Below are positions 48,253 through 56,970 of a stretch of DNA of 64,000 nucleotides, piece by piece; position 1 is the stretch's first letter, and each line of letters opens with the position of its first letter. The position numbers and the translations under genes were made by a program. The notes beneath the pieces are model-generated. The model did not search any database and was not told the DNA's origin. It was given only the letters and a program-made list of their open reading frames with translations. The stretch is from JABWCK01 sp043822385 (GTDB lineage: Archaea; Micrarchaeota; Micrarchaeia; Norongarragalinales; Norongarragalinaceae): the NCBI GenBank assembly GCA_043822385.1, contig JBDRBT010000015.1, forward strand, positions 3,460 to 67,459, read 5' to 3'.

Positions 48253-48945
48253 TTACTTGCCTTTGCGCGAGTCTGTTTCGTAAAAGAAGTTTACTGCGTT
48301 GTTGAATTCTTGTTTATTGAATTCAGGCCATAGTTTTTTTGAGAAGTAGAGTTCTGAATAAATTGTTTGCCAAGGCATTAAGCCGGATAATCTAGGGCTG
48401 TCTCCAGTGCGTATTACTAAATCAGGGGAGTGTTCGTAATACAAGTATTTTTGAAATGCTTCTTCATCCACTTTTTTTATGGTGCCTTTCTTGTATTCTT
48501 CCGCTATTTTGTTTGCTGCATTTACTATTTCTTCTCTCCCGTTGTATGCTAGCGCAATGCTTAATTCTAGTTGAGTGCCGTCTTGAGTTTTTTCCGCTAT
48601 TTTATTGATTAATTCTCGCGTACTAGTTGGGAGTAATTGTGTTTTTCCGAAGAACGTTGTTTTAATTCCGTTTTCAACTAGCTCATGAGTTTTTAGTGTT
48701 TGTTTTAGTTTGTTTTCCATTAGTTTAAACAAGATTTTTAGTTCCAAACTGCTTCGCTTAGTTAAGTTGTCGAGTGAGAGCGCCCAGAATGTTGCTTTTT
48801 TTGCTTCAGTTTCGCCTATCCATTTTATTACTTCCTCTGTTTTTTTGAAGCCTTGAGCGTAACCATTAGTAGTGGTTAACGCATGTTTTTTAGCGAAACG
48901 CCGGTTTCCATCTGGTATGATTGCTAGATAGTCTAGTTTACGCAT
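48253..48945 (-). CDS. uppS: cis-prenyltransferase (UppS-type)
   Basis: 230 aa from ATG 48945, with AGGTGA 6 bases upstream. LAIIPDGNRRFAKKHALTTT holds the catalytic Asp and phosphate-binding residues; TFWALSLDNLTKRSSLELKI, and VIRTGDSPRLSGLMPWQTIY with YSELYFSKKLWPEF are the other conserved blocks. It makes the polyprenyl diphosphate that carries sugars in glycan assembly. The 24 residues upstream in the open frame do not look like the family. Confidence 0.93.
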   Translation of the reverse strand: MRKLDYLAIIPDGNRRFAKKHALTTTNGYAQGFKKTEEVIKWIGETEAKKATFWALSLDNLTKRSSLELKILFKLMENKLKQTLKTHELVENGIKTTFFGKTQLLPTSTRELINKIAEKTQDGTQLELSIALAYNGREEIVNAANKIAEEYKKGTIKKVDEEAFQKYLYYEHSPDLVIRTGDSPRLSGLMPWQTIYSELYFSKKLWPEFNKQEFNNAVNFFYETDSRKGK

Positions 48946-49082
48946 TTTGTTGTCACCTAAAACTAACGCATTAACGATTTTAAATTCTTTATTTAAGCCC
49001 TTATGCAGAGAAATTCTCACTTTTGCTTATTTTTAGTCACTTTTTTGTTGGTTTTTAATTGTTGTTTAACTAATCTTTTTAA

Positions 49083-49427
49083 ATGAAAGTTTTTATTGCC
49101 AAGCGTTTGGTTTATGATAACGCTGTTGCTTTGAAGAACAGTTTAGCTAAAGCTAGGGGTTTAATGTTTTCTTCCCGTGTTTTGAGGCCATTAGTTTTTT
49201 TCTTTAGCAAGCCTTCACGCACTGGCGCCTCAATTCACTCTTTTTTCTGTCCTGAATTTGACGCGATTTTTGTTTCTGAAGATTTTGTTGTTACTGACGT
49301 TTTTAGTAGAGTTAAACCGAACGCGTTTTTTCCTCCCTCGAGGAAAGCTTTGTTTTTAATAGAAACTTTCCCCGGCGACGCTTCGCGAAAGGGTTTTGTT
49401 GAAGGCGTTAAACTCCGTTTTGAGTGA
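49083..49427 (+). CDS. DUF192 protein
   Basis: 114 aa. KARGLMFSSRVLRPLVFFF, SIHSFFCPEFDAIFVSEDFV and VKPNAFFPPSRKALFLIETF fit DUF192, a small beta-barrel family of unknown function often exported in bacteria; here there is no signal peptide. It is followed after 9 bases by the pilus ATPase gene. A TAATC-rich AT stretch separates it from uppS. Confidence 0.75.
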   Translation: MKVFIAKRLVYDNAVALKNSLAKARGLMFSSRVLRPLVFFFSKPSRTGASIHSFFCPEFDAIFVSEDFVVTDVFSRVKPNAFFPPSRKALFLIETFPGDASRKGFVEGVKLRFE

Positions 49428-49436
49428 GGATTTAGA

Positions 49437-50702
49437 ATGTCTGTTTTAGGTTGGAATAATGGGTTTAGTTTAAGCGAGTTGGATGAAAAAATTGTTTCTT
49501 CTTTTGTTTCTTTTTACGCTGGAACTAGTTTTTCCAAGATAGCGCCTGCATTCAAGGCGTTTTGCGTTGAAAAAAAAGTTTTCTTAACTAACGAGAAGAG
49601 TACTTTTTTGAGTAAATTGCTTGAATTGCATTTCGAGTCTTTAGGCCCTTTGCACGAGTTTATTTCAGATGATGAAATAGAGGAAATAGCTGTTACTGGC
49701 TTGAATGAGACTTTTTTTGTTTTCAAGAGGAAGAAAGGCTGGGTTGAAACTAATTACGCGGTGAATTCGAAAGAGTATTTTATTCACTTAGTTAACCGGC
49801 TGGCTTCATCAAGTGGAAGACGGCTTTCTTTGAAGGAACCAAGGTTGGATTTTTCTTGCAGTTCTTTCAGGGTGCACGCGAGTATTTGGCCTATTTGCGT
49901 GAAGCAAATTGAATTAACTATGCGCAGGATTTCTGCAGAACCTTTTTCTTTAAAGCAACTCGTTGACTTTAACACTCTTGATTCCTTAACTGCTGCTTTA
50001 TTGTCTTTAATTGCGTCTTGTGATTTGACGATAATGCTTGCTGGAAACACAGGTTCAGGCAAGACTACTACTTTGAATTCTTTATTTTCATTTGTTCCGC
50101 GTAAAGACCGTGTTTTAGTTGTTGAGGATTCCCCTGAAGTTAACTTACCTCACTCTCACGTTGTTAAATTAACGTCTTCAAAGGAATTGAATGCTTCCTT
50201 GAGTTCTCTAGTTAAAGACGGATTGCGCATGCGGCCTGACCGCTTAGTTTTTGGTGAAGTTCGTTCTCGCGAGGACGTTAACGCGTTGTTTGACTCGTTG
50301 TTATCCGGTCAAGCTAAATCGTGTTTTTTTACTTTTCACGCTGAATCAAGCAATGAAGCGATTTCAAGATTGTTGTTTCACGGTGTTTCAGAAAAAGAAT
50401 TGAGTGCAATTAAATTGGTTTTAATTCAAAAAAGAATTACTTTCCTGAAGAACGGTAAAAGCGAGGAAAAACGCGTAGTAACTGATTTAGCTGAAATAGT
50501 TGGTTGCGAATCGCGTTCCTTGTTTTCTAACAGCAAGCTTGATTTAAAGAAAGTTTACGCGTCTAACTTGTTTTCTACGTGTTGCCAGAGTTATTGTGTT
50601 AGCAAGCGCGAATTTATTTCTTTACTGCGCGAGCGAGAAAAAAAAATAGTTGCTGGCAGCGAGGATTGGAGTGAGTTTAATGAAGAATGGCGAATCGATT
50701 GA
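49437..50702 (+). CDS. Type II/IV secretion (pilus) ATPase
   Basis: 421 aa, shorter than most GspE/FlaI relatives. LHEFISDDEIEEIAVTGLNE is the N-terminal domain; Walker A AGNTGSGKTTTLNSLF (Gly203-Thr211); VLVVEDSPEVNLPHSHVVKL (Asp box); RMRPDRLVFGEVRSREDVNA (Walker B and Arg finger); and FFTFHAESSNEAISRL (His box). It powers assembly or retraction of a pilus or secretion system. The 3' end overlaps the first T2SSF gene by 23 bases. Confidence 0.9.
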   Translation: MSVLGWNNGFSLSELDEKIVSSFVSFYAGTSFSKIAPAFKAFCVEKKVFLTNEKSTFLSKLLELHFESLGPLHEFISDDEIEEIAVTGLNETFFVFKRKKGWVETNYAVNSKEYFIHLVNRLASSSGRRLSLKEPRLDFSCSSFRVHASIWPICVKQIELTMRRISAEPFSLKQLVDFNTLDSLTAALLSLIASCDLTIMLAGNTGSGKTTTLNSLFSFVPRKDRVLVVEDSPEVNLPHSHVVKLTSSKELNASLSSLVKDGLRMRPDRLVFGEVRSREDVNALFDSLLSGQAKSCFFTFHAESSNEAISRLLFHGVSEKELSAIKLVLIQKRITFLKNGKSEEKRVVTDLAEIVGCESRSLFSNSKLDLKKVYASNLFSTCCQSYCVSKREFISLLREREKKIVAGSEDWSEFNEEWRID

Positions 50703-51381
50703 AGCCTTGTTTTTTGCTTTAGTTGTTTGCGTTAGTGTTTTTTCTAGCTTGTTTTTGTTTCAAGGCTTGCTTTCTGCAGTAGTAGCTTTGTTTTTTGTTT
50801 TACTGCTTTTTTTCTTTTTAGGCAAGAATGGTTTTTTCAGTGGCGAGTCAGAGCGATTGAAGCTTGTTGAAAAAGAAATTCCTTTATTTATTGAATTGTT
50901 TTCTGCTTCTACTTCATCTTTTGAAGAGCGTTTGCGGGAAGGAACTACTGGTTTCGGCGAGTTATCTGTTGAAGTGAAAAAAGTTTTATTAGCCGTAGAA
51001 AAGGGAGTTAGTGTGAGTGATGCTTTGAGCGCTTTCGCGCGAAAAAACAATTCAGTGTTTTGCCGAAAGCTGGCTTCAGCACTCGAGTCTTTTTTCTTTA
51101 AGAATGATTGCATTGAATTGAATGCTTTAGGCGAGGCGTACTCGCTGAAAAAATTGAATGATTTGCGTTCTTTTTCTTCAAAAGCAGCTTTGATTGGGTT
51201 AGTGTTTGTTTCAGTTAGTTTAGTTGTGCCAGCGTTGTTTTCTGCGTTTCTTACTATTGGAGCTAGTTTTCTTGAATTAACTTTTTCAGACCTTCAAGTG
51301 TTGGCTTTGTTTATAGTGGTTTTTCCTGTTGTTGACTACGTTTTGTTGTTTTTCATGTTGAAGCAAGTGCCGGTGTTTTGA
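50680..51381 (+). CDS. TadC/FlaJ-like membrane protein, first half (T2SSF domain)
   Basis: 233 aa. Two N-terminal helices (EALFFALVVCVSVFSSLFLF, FFFVLLLFFFLGKNG), one T2SSF cytosolic domain (IPLFIELFSASTSSFEERLR to KLNDLRSFSSKAALIGL), then two helices. Usual archaeal FlaJ/TadC proteins have two such domains in one chain; here each is on its own gene. Start ATG 50680. It overlaps the ATPase gene and the second half gene, so all three are coupled. Confidence 0.78.
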   Translation: MKNGESIEALFFALVVCVSVFSSLFLFQGLLSAVVALFFVLLLFFFLGKNGFFSGESERLKLVEKEIPLFIELFSASTSSFEERLREGTTGFGELSVEVKKVLLAVEKGVSVSDALSAFARKNNSVFCRKLASALESFFFKNDCIELNALGEAYSLKKLNDLRSFSSKAALIGLVFVSVSLVVPALFSAFLTIGASFLELTFSDLQVLALFIVVFPVVDYVLLFFMLKQVPVF

Positions 51382-51980
51382 TTTTGTTTAATGAAAAAAG
51401 GGCTGTCATGGAGAAGCAAGTGCCTGAAGCTCTTTCGCGCATGCAGTCGGTTATTTCTTTCAACGACGTTTTTTCTTGTTGTAATGATTTAAGCCCGCTT
51501 GGTGATGAATTGCTTAAAGTAAAACAAAACTTGGATAAGGGATTGAGTTTAAAACAAGCGTTTTCTTTTTTTCCTAAAACTTCCGCGTCGTTGAGTGCTT
51601 TAGAGCGTTTGATTACTCACTATTATTATTTTGGTAGTGTTGATTTTGGAAAAACTGCTGAGAGACTGCGTTTGTTGGAGAAAACTTTTTCTGAATCAAG
51701 AACGCAGTTAGAGACTTTGAAGTATTCTTTGTTCGGGGGCGTTTTGTTATCTTCAATTCTCTTGGGCGTTATGCAGTTTTTTGCTGCTGGTTTGACTGAA
51801 AATGAAATGATTACCGTTGTTCGTTGGGGCACTAGTGCTTACTTGCTTGCTTTTTCCTTGCTTGCTTCTTTTTTCGTTTCTCGAATAGAATTACGGAAGG
51901 ACTTTTTTATTGTTTACGCGTTGTTTTTAGTAGTCGTGACTCAAGTGTTATTCTTGTTTTTTTCTGTGGGGGGTGTCTAG
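51378..51980 (+). CDS. TadC/FlaJ-like membrane protein, second half (T2SSF domain)
   Basis: 200 aa. QVPEALSRMQSVISFNDVFS opens the cytosolic T2SSF-like domain, with VKQNLDKGLSLKQAFSFFP; then SLFGGVLLSSILLGVMQFFA, TSAYLLAFSLLASFFVSRIE and FFIVYALFLVVVTQVLFLFF are membrane helices. Overlaps the first-half gene by four bases. No pilin, prepilin peptidase or further component lies nearby, so the cluster would be incomplete on its own. Confidence 0.75.
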   Translation: MILFNEKRAVMEKQVPEALSRMQSVISFNDVFSCCNDLSPLGDELLKVKQNLDKGLSLKQAFSFFPKTSASLSALERLITHYYYFGSVDFGKTAERLRLLEKTFSESRTQLETLKYSLFGGVLLSSILLGVMQFFAAGLTENEMITVVRWGTSAYLLAFSLLASFFVSRIELRKDFFIVYALFLVVVTQVLFLFFSVGGV

Positions 51981-52016
51981 AAACTATTTTAATCATTGCT
52001 TGAGTAGTGCTTGTTA

Positions 52017-52745
52017 ATGATGCGAGTTAAAATTACGGAAACAACTAAAGTAAAACTAAAAAATCCTTTAGTAATAGAAGGCTTTCCAGGTATTGGAATG
52101 ATCGGCACTATTGCCGCTAGTTTCTTAGCTGAAAAACTTGAAATGAAATTAATTGGTTATTTTTCTTCCCCTGAATTCCCGCCTATTTCAGCTATTCACG
52201 ACTTTAAACCTGTTTTTCCAACTAGAATTTACGCTAGCGAAAAATACGATTTAATTGTCTTGTTTTCTGAATTCGTTATTCCTGCTCGAGCAGTTTACCC
52301 CTTAGCAGAAGAAGTATTAGAGTGGAGCAAAGCAAAGAATGCTAGAGTGATTTACTCGCTTGCTGGAATCGCTTTGCAGGAACCCACTAATAAACTCCAT
52401 GCAATTGCTTCTACTAAATTAATTTCTGACGATTTGACTAAGAGTGGTTTTGAATTAGTCAAGGAAGGAGCTACGCAAGGAGTTTCAGGTATACTGATTG
52501 CTAAGTGTGCTGCGCTAGGTTTTCCTGCAGCTAACTTAATGGCTGAAACAAACAAGCCTTTCGATCCTTATGCTTCTTCTAGGTTGCTGAAGAAAATAGC
52601 TGAATTATTGAAGGTTTCTTTAGATACAACTAGTTTAGAAAAACAAGGCAAGGAAATAGAATTGAAAATGAAGGACTCAATGCAAAAAATGCAGTCCTTG
52701 CATAAAGACTACCAAAACCTTGAGAAAAATCCAATGTACGGGTAA
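52017..52745 (+). CDS. PAC2-family proteasome assembly chaperone
   Basis: 242 aa. PLVIEGFPGIGMIGTIAASF, SPEFPPISAIHDFKPVFPTR and GATQGVSGILIAKCAALGFP are typical of the archaeal PbaB/PAC2 group, which helps assemble or activate the 20S proteasome. The C-terminus is a coiled tail (EIELKMKDSMQKMQSLHKDY) with an end that may dock to the alpha ring. Two ATGs (52017, 52020) are possible. It is a single gene. Confidence 0.9.
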   Translation: MMRVKITETTKVKLKNPLVIEGFPGIGMIGTIAASFLAEKLEMKLIGYFSSPEFPPISAIHDFKPVFPTRIYASEKYDLIVLFSEFVIPARAVYPLAEEVLEWSKAKNARVIYSLAGIALQEPTNKLHAIASTKLISDDLTKSGFELVKEGATQGVSGILIAKCAALGFPAANLMAETNKPFDPYASSRLLKKIAELLKVSLDTTSLEKQGKEIELKMKDSMQKMQSLHKDYQNLEKNPMYG

Positions 52746-52756
52746 GCCGTCTTCCT

Positions 52757-53431
52757 TTACGCGGGTAACTTAATTACGTAGCGCTTGTCAATGTTGATTA
52801 CGCCTTTAGGTAGGACACTCTCGATTTTGTGCAGGATTGAATTGAATGCAACGAATGAAACGGCTATGCCTGACGCAAATAACAATCTCTCGTAAACTAC
52901 TATTGGCACTAACGCAAGCCAGAATTCGGGAGTGGTTTGCAGAGTGTAAAGCCAAATGACGCTGCCTACTGCGTGAGCAGTGAACGTTGCTCCCAAGCTT
53001 TTTGCAAACAAGTTTTCTTTAAAGAAGAACGCTATCAATGGAATAGTCCAGAACAATGCGTAAGCCCATGCTTGGCTGCCGGTTGGGTGCAGCCAGAACA
53101 ATGCTATTGCTGCTAGGGGTATTATTGTTTTAGCCCATTCTTTTTGTTTAGAACCGAAGTAGAATGCAGCGAATAACATTGGCGTGAATCTAAGTAAGTC
53201 AAGCAAGGCAATTGGTTTACTGAAAATTAGTGTGTTTGCGGTTTGAGCTATTAAGATGCTTGCTGCACCAGCTATTCCACCAAGGAACCCGCCGGCTATT
53301 GGCGCGAAGAATTGAAATAAAGTAAAGTACTGGTTTTCTGTGCCTAATACTTTAGAAAAGTTTACTTGCATTGCTAGCAAGGCAGCGCAACCGAAGAGAA
53401 CTATGAATAAACCTTTTTGTTTCGAAATCAT
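52757..53431 (-). CDS. Multi-pass membrane protein (ECF S-component-like)
   Basis: 224 aa, about six helices. The run YFTLFQFFAPIAGGFLGGIA and ASILIAQTANTLIFSKPIAL is like the substrate-binding S components of ECF transporters (Gly-rich third helix), but there is no clear match to a named vitamin family, and no energising module is nearby. A basic C-terminus (NIDKRYVIKLPA) is cytosolic. Could be a transporter or an unknown membrane enzyme. Confidence 0.5.
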   Translation of the reverse strand: MISKQKGLFIVLFGCAALLAMQVNFSKVLGTENQYFTLFQFFAPIAGGFLGGIAGAASILIAQTANTLIFSKPIALLDLLRFTPMLFAAFYFGSKQKEWAKTIIPLAAIALFWLHPTGSQAWAYALFWTIPLIAFFFKENLFAKSLGATFTAHAVGSVIWLYTLQTTPEFWLALVPIVVYERLLFASGIAVSFVAFNSILHKIESVLPKGVINIDKRYVIKLPA

Positions 53432-53501
53432 TTACCCACCTTTAATAAATTCAATAAAGCGAACTATTTAATTTCTTTCAATAGCAAAATACTTAATCAA
53501 T

Positions 53502-53586
53502 GCAGGGGTAGCAAAGCTTGGCCAAATGCGTTGGCTTTAGGAGCCAATCCTTTAGGGGTTCGAGAGTTCAAATCTCTCCCCCTGCA
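53502..53586 (+). tRNA. tRNA-Leu (UAG)
   Basis: 85 bases. Acceptor GCAGGGG/CCCCTGC; anticodon arm TTGGC-TTTAGGA-GCCAA gives UAG; a long variable arm (TCCTTTAGGGGTTCG) typical of class II tRNA-Leu; T arm GAGAG-TTCAAAT-CTCTC. No intron. The promoter probably lies in the AT-rich stretch just upstream. Confidence 0.95.
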
Positions 53587-53658
53587 CTCTTTTTTTGTAT
53601 GCGCAAAGCTAGGGGAATTAATTTTGCGTCGTTAGTATGTTATTTTCGCAAAACTAGT

Positions 53659-53850
53659 TTAAACTTTTTTTACGTCTTTTGCACGTGCACCGCGTTCGCT
53701 TGCTTCGACTTCATATTCTACTTCGTCGCCAACTTCTAGAGCTACTCCACCTTCAATTGCTGAAGTGTGTACGTACACGTCTTTACCATCGTCGCCGGTA
53801 ATAAAACCGAAACCACGAGCCGTGTTAAACATTTTTACTTTTCCTTTCAT
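53659..53850 (-). CDS. Cold-shock domain protein
   Basis: 63 aa CspA-like OB fold. KGKVKMFNTARGFGFITGDD carries the RNP1 motif, GKDVYVHTSAIEGG is RNP2, and the end is AKDVKKV. It binds single-stranded RNA or DNA. Such proteins are present in some archaea, often by transfer from bacteria. Start ATG 53850. An AT-rich promoter-like region (TATAAGTTATAAGC on the minus strand) lies upstream. Confidence 0.93.
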   Translation of the reverse strand: MKGKVKMFNTARGFGFITGDDGKDVYVHTSAIEGGVALEVGDEVEYEVEASERGARAKDVKKV

Positions 53851-53995
53851 TAAATCACCATTTGTGCTTTATTATTTTTGAAGAGCGTAGCTTATAACTT
53901 ATAGCTTTTTATTAAGTTGCGCGTAAAAAACAAGATATTCCTTGCGTCTTTTAACTAGTAACGATTTATTGTTACGGGTGTGGTTGAATTTGGGT

Positions 53996-54142
53996 ATGTC
54001 TAAGTCTGTTTTGAATAGGAAGAAAAGCAATCTTAAAGCAAAACTAGTAGAATTAGAAAAAAAAGCTATGGATGACCCGTTAAAGAGAAACCGCGCGTTG
54101 CATGAAGAAATTATGGATTTGAAAAAGAAACTCGCTGAATAA
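53996..54142 (+). CDS. Small coiled-coil protein, 48 aa
   Basis: From the ATG at 53996 the product is SKSVLNRKKSNLKAKLVELE then KKAMDDPLKRNRALHEEIMD and LKKKLAE: a charged helix with a break, likely coiled coil. Not recognised. The frame opens at 53942; TTG starts near 53984 and 53990 behind GGTGTGG are alternatives. Small size makes it less certain, but the composition suits a real small basic protein. It precedes the GH123-like gene by 32 bases. Confidence 0.5.
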   Translation: MSKSVLNRKKSNLKAKLVELEKKAMDDPLKRNRALHEEIMDLKKKLAE

Positions 54143-54174
54143 CTTAGTAATTATTTTTTAAGATGGTTTTTTTG

Positions 54175-55920
54175 ATGGAAAAAAAGTTTGTATTTTTGTT
54201 CGCGGTTATTGTAGTTTTGATTGTTGCGGGAATAGCTTTCGTTTCAGTACCTCTTCCGCCTAAGCTTGTTACACCTGCTGATTTCGAGGTTTACGTAGTT
54301 TCCTCTATGGTGAAACTACATAATTCTGTCGGGCCTTACGCTGATTTAACGCTTCTTAATGAATCTAACCAGCTTTTTAAGGAAATGAAGCTTTCTTCTG
54401 CTAAGAATGAAGGTGAATCTGTTCAATTAGTAATAAGCGCTGCTTCTATTGACGTAGAAAACATTCAGATTTTTGTTTCGGATTTTTTGAATTCTGACGG
54501 CGCAGTTATTTCTAACCAAAGCATTGAGTTGTTTTACGAGTACTTTGTAAAAATAAGTGAGCCGACGGATTTTCTAGGTGGAACGGGTTATTATGCTGAT
54601 GCTCTCCCGCCGTTGAATAATGTTTTTAATGTAGAGAAAAAGCGTAATCAACCCATTTGGGTTAAAATGCGCGTTCCGAAAAACGCGGTTGAGGGGGTTT
54701 ATTCAGGTAAAATAAGGATAGAAAGCAGTAACGCTGGTTTTGTTGAAGTGCCCGTTAGTTTGAGTGTTTGGAATTTTACTATTCCAGACGAGCCGTCTTT
54801 GACTGTTCTTTTTGGGCTTGGTAGGGATTCAATTAAAATTGCGTATGGTTTGAATGACTCGAACTTAAATCAAAAATTAGATGAGTACATTACTTTCATG
54901 CTAAAAAACAAGGTTACTCCTTTTAGTTCTGGCAATTCTTTTCTTTACCCGAACGTAGTTTGGAATGGCACGGAAGTGGTAGTTTCTTTTTCAAACGAAC
55001 AAATTACTTACTTGAAGAAATACTTAAGCGAGTATAATGCTCGTGCTTGGCAGTTTCCAATAGGCGTTTGGATGGCGAATAAAAGTTTTGTTTCTGGCTT
55101 AACAAAATTCAGTCCCGAGTTCAACGAGCGCTTTAAACAATACTTAGAAAAAACAATAGCGTTGTACGAGAAAGAAGGAATTTGGAATAACATAGAATTT
55201 TTCACGTGGATTATTGATGAACCGAATAGTCTTTCTAGTTATATTGAAACAAATAATTGGAGCCGCATAATTGCTTCTGCTAGCCCGAAACCTAAATTCA
55301 TGATTACTGAACAAGTTACTAAGCAAAACAATACTTGGCCCGACCTCGAACACATTGATATTTGGTGTCCGAGTGTGCGTGTTTTTGCTTTAACTGAACG
55401 AACTAACGCATCTCTTTACGAGGGTAAAGAGTGGTGGTGGTATAATGGGGGTAATGGCGCGGATTATCCTGCGCCAAACATACTGGATCGCGAGGTAGCT
55501 AGTTCTCGAATAATGCCTTGGTATAGTTATAAGCTTGAAGCAAACGGGTACTTGAATTGGGCTGTGACTTATTGGGGTAGTTTTAAAAACAATCCTTGGA
55601 ATGATCCTAAATTAGTGGATCATACTGGGGGTGTAGGTCCTGGTTTTTCTAATGGTGATGGTTACTTTTTTTATCCGAGTACTTTAATTTCTCAGTATAC
55701 CCCCATGAATGATTTTGAGGGTGTTACTACTTCGATTCGCTGGGAGTCCTTTATTGATGGAATGGAGGATTACGAGTATTTGTATAAAGCGTCTATTTCA
55801 GCAAGGCAGAATGCTTTTGATTTGGTTTTGAATCCGTATCCGTTTTCTAAATCGCCTGAAACGTTTAAGAAAGCGCGGGAATTGCTTGCAGATGATATTG
55901 TGAAAGGAGGATTGAATTGA
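54175..55920 (+). CDS. Membrane-anchored GH123/DUF4091-like glycoside hydrolase
   Basis: 581 aa. Signal anchor FVFLFAVIVVLIVAGIAFVS, then an N-terminal beta-sandwich (to about residue 210), and a TIM-barrel-like domain. FTWIIDEPNSLSSY holds the Asp-Glu pair used in substrate-assisted hydrolysis by GH123, and RWESFIDGMEDYEYLYKASI is the DUF4091 C-terminal signature. Bacterial GH123 members cleave N-acetylgalactosamine from glycosphingolipids; the archaeal substrate is unknown, likely an external glycan. Outside the cell. ATG at 54175 or 54163. Confidence 0.8.
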   Translation: MEKKFVFLFAVIVVLIVAGIAFVSVPLPPKLVTPADFEVYVVSSMVKLHNSVGPYADLTLLNESNQLFKEMKLSSAKNEGESVQLVISAASIDVENIQIFVSDFLNSDGAVISNQSIELFYEYFVKISEPTDFLGGTGYYADALPPLNNVFNVEKKRNQPIWVKMRVPKNAVEGVYSGKIRIESSNAGFVEVPVSLSVWNFTIPDEPSLTVLFGLGRDSIKIAYGLNDSNLNQKLDEYITFMLKNKVTPFSSGNSFLYPNVVWNGTEVVVSFSNEQITYLKKYLSEYNARAWQFPIGVWMANKSFVSGLTKFSPEFNERFKQYLEKTIALYEKEGIWNNIEFFTWIIDEPNSLSSYIETNNWSRIIASASPKPKFMITEQVTKQNNTWPDLEHIDIWCPSVRVFALTERTNASLYEGKEWWWYNGGNGADYPAPNILDREVASSRIMPWYSYKLEANGYLNWAVTYWGSFKNNPWNDPKLVDHTGGVGPGFSNGDGYFFYPSTLISQYTPMNDFEGVTTSIRWESFIDGMEDYEYLYKASISARQNAFDLVLNPYPFSKSPETFKKARELLADDIVKGGLN

Positions 55921-55921
55921 A

Positions 55922-56236
55922 ATGGAAATAAATGATTTTGCTAAACTTAATCACGAGCGTTCAGTAAAGTTTGATTTGAATAAAGCGTTTAATTGGGAGT
56001 ATTACGCTATTGCTATGGGTGGAGAGTGCGGTGAACTCTTGAATAAACTAAAGAAAATCAAGCGCGGTGATTTTCCTGTGAATAAAGAGGAGTTAGCTGA
56101 AGAAACTGTTGACGTTATTACTTACGGTTTCCTCTTGCTTTCCGAGTTAGGTGTTGACGCAGAAAAAGTTTTAATGGATAAGTTTGAGAAAGTCAACAAG
56201 CGGGTTGAGAAAGGCGGGTTTCACTGTCGGGATTAA
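55922..56236 (+). CDS. MazG-like nucleotide pyrophosphohydrolase
   Basis: 104 aa. GGECGELLNKLKKIK and EELAEETVDVITYGFLLL supply the two Glu-x-x-Glu/Glu-x-x-Asp pairs that bind magnesium. The family hydrolyses NTPs or non-standard dNTPs to monophosphate. It starts 2 bases after the GH123-like gene stop, so it is in the same transcript, although the link in function is not obvious. Confidence 0.85.
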   Translation: MEINDFAKLNHERSVKFDLNKAFNWEYYAIAMGGECGELLNKLKKIKRGDFPVNKEELAEETVDVITYGFLLLSELGVDAEKVLMDKFEKVNKRVEKGGFHCRD

Positions 56237-56260
56237 AAAAAGGAAGAAAAAAGAAAGAGT

Positions 56261-56908
56261 TTAAGGTAGTGTTGGAATGCTTGGTAGAGTAGTTGGTTCT
56301 GCTGGTAATTCGAATTCACTATCTGAAACCGAACCGATTTGCACGCTTGTAGCTGTTTTAGTGAACGAGCCGTCTGACGTTTCCATGTGTAATAACGCGC
56401 CCTCGCTTGAGTAGCAAGATTCGATTCCCGTTGTTTCTGCGCTAGTTAAACTAAAACAGTTTCCCGTTATTCCTGCGATTGTTCTAGCTGGTTTTGAAAT
56501 AATAGTGTAGCCTTCCGGGTTTGCTTGTATTTGTTGGTCTAAGCTTTGACTTGTTGCTTCAATCTCGTTTTCAAAACAAAGGTCGTTAGTGCAAATATAG
56601 ATTTTGTTATTCATCATGAGCGTGATGGTTGTTTGTCCTTGAATTGTTGACTCCATTTTTATTTTACCACTCTTGAACGCTTCAGTGGTAGTCATTGTTG
56701 AAGTTTGTCCTCCGGCAACTGTAGTTATATCGTAGTCAGCTTTGTATTCAACTATAGTTGCTTTCTGCATTATTGAAGTAAAATCGTCTCCCCCTGTTTC
56801 AGGAGTTGCTGTTGCCTGGTTGCTTGCGTTTGGAGTGCTTGGCGTGCTAGTGCAACCAAAAAGCAGTAGTCCTACACACAAAACTGAAAATAGTTTAATT
56901 AAACTCAA
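56261..56908 (-). CDS. Surface lipoprotein, unknown
   Basis: 215 aa. TTG start at 56908 with GGTGAT upstream. Signal with lipobox FSVLCVGLLLFGC, then a Ser/Thr/Pro-rich spacer and a beta-rich domain (SIMQKATIVEYKADYDITTV, EAFKSGKIKMESTIQGQTTI) with four cysteines (CTNDLCF, CFSL, CYSS). It resembles archaeal lipoproteins of unknown role, with a fold similar to LolA-type lipid-binding proteins possible but not shown. Confidence 0.7.
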   Translation of the reverse strand: MSLIKLFSVLCVGLLLFGCTSTPSTPNASNQATATPETGGDDFTSIMQKATIVEYKADYDITTVAGGQTSTMTTTEAFKSGKIKMESTIQGQTTITLMMNNKIYICTNDLCFENEIEATSQSLDQQIQANPEGYTIISKPARTIAGITGNCFSLTSAETTGIESCYSSEGALLHMETSDGSFTKTATSVQIGSVSDSEFELPAEPTTLPSIPTLP

Positions 56909-56970
56909 AAAATCACCCGTAAAAACGAACTCCAGCATCATTAAAAAATCAATCCTTTCTTAAGAATAAC

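Noticed and set aside
50760..51113. 117-codon minus-strand frame inside the first T2SSF gene
   Set aside because: No start signal, odd composition; the plus-strand membrane protein fits its operon.
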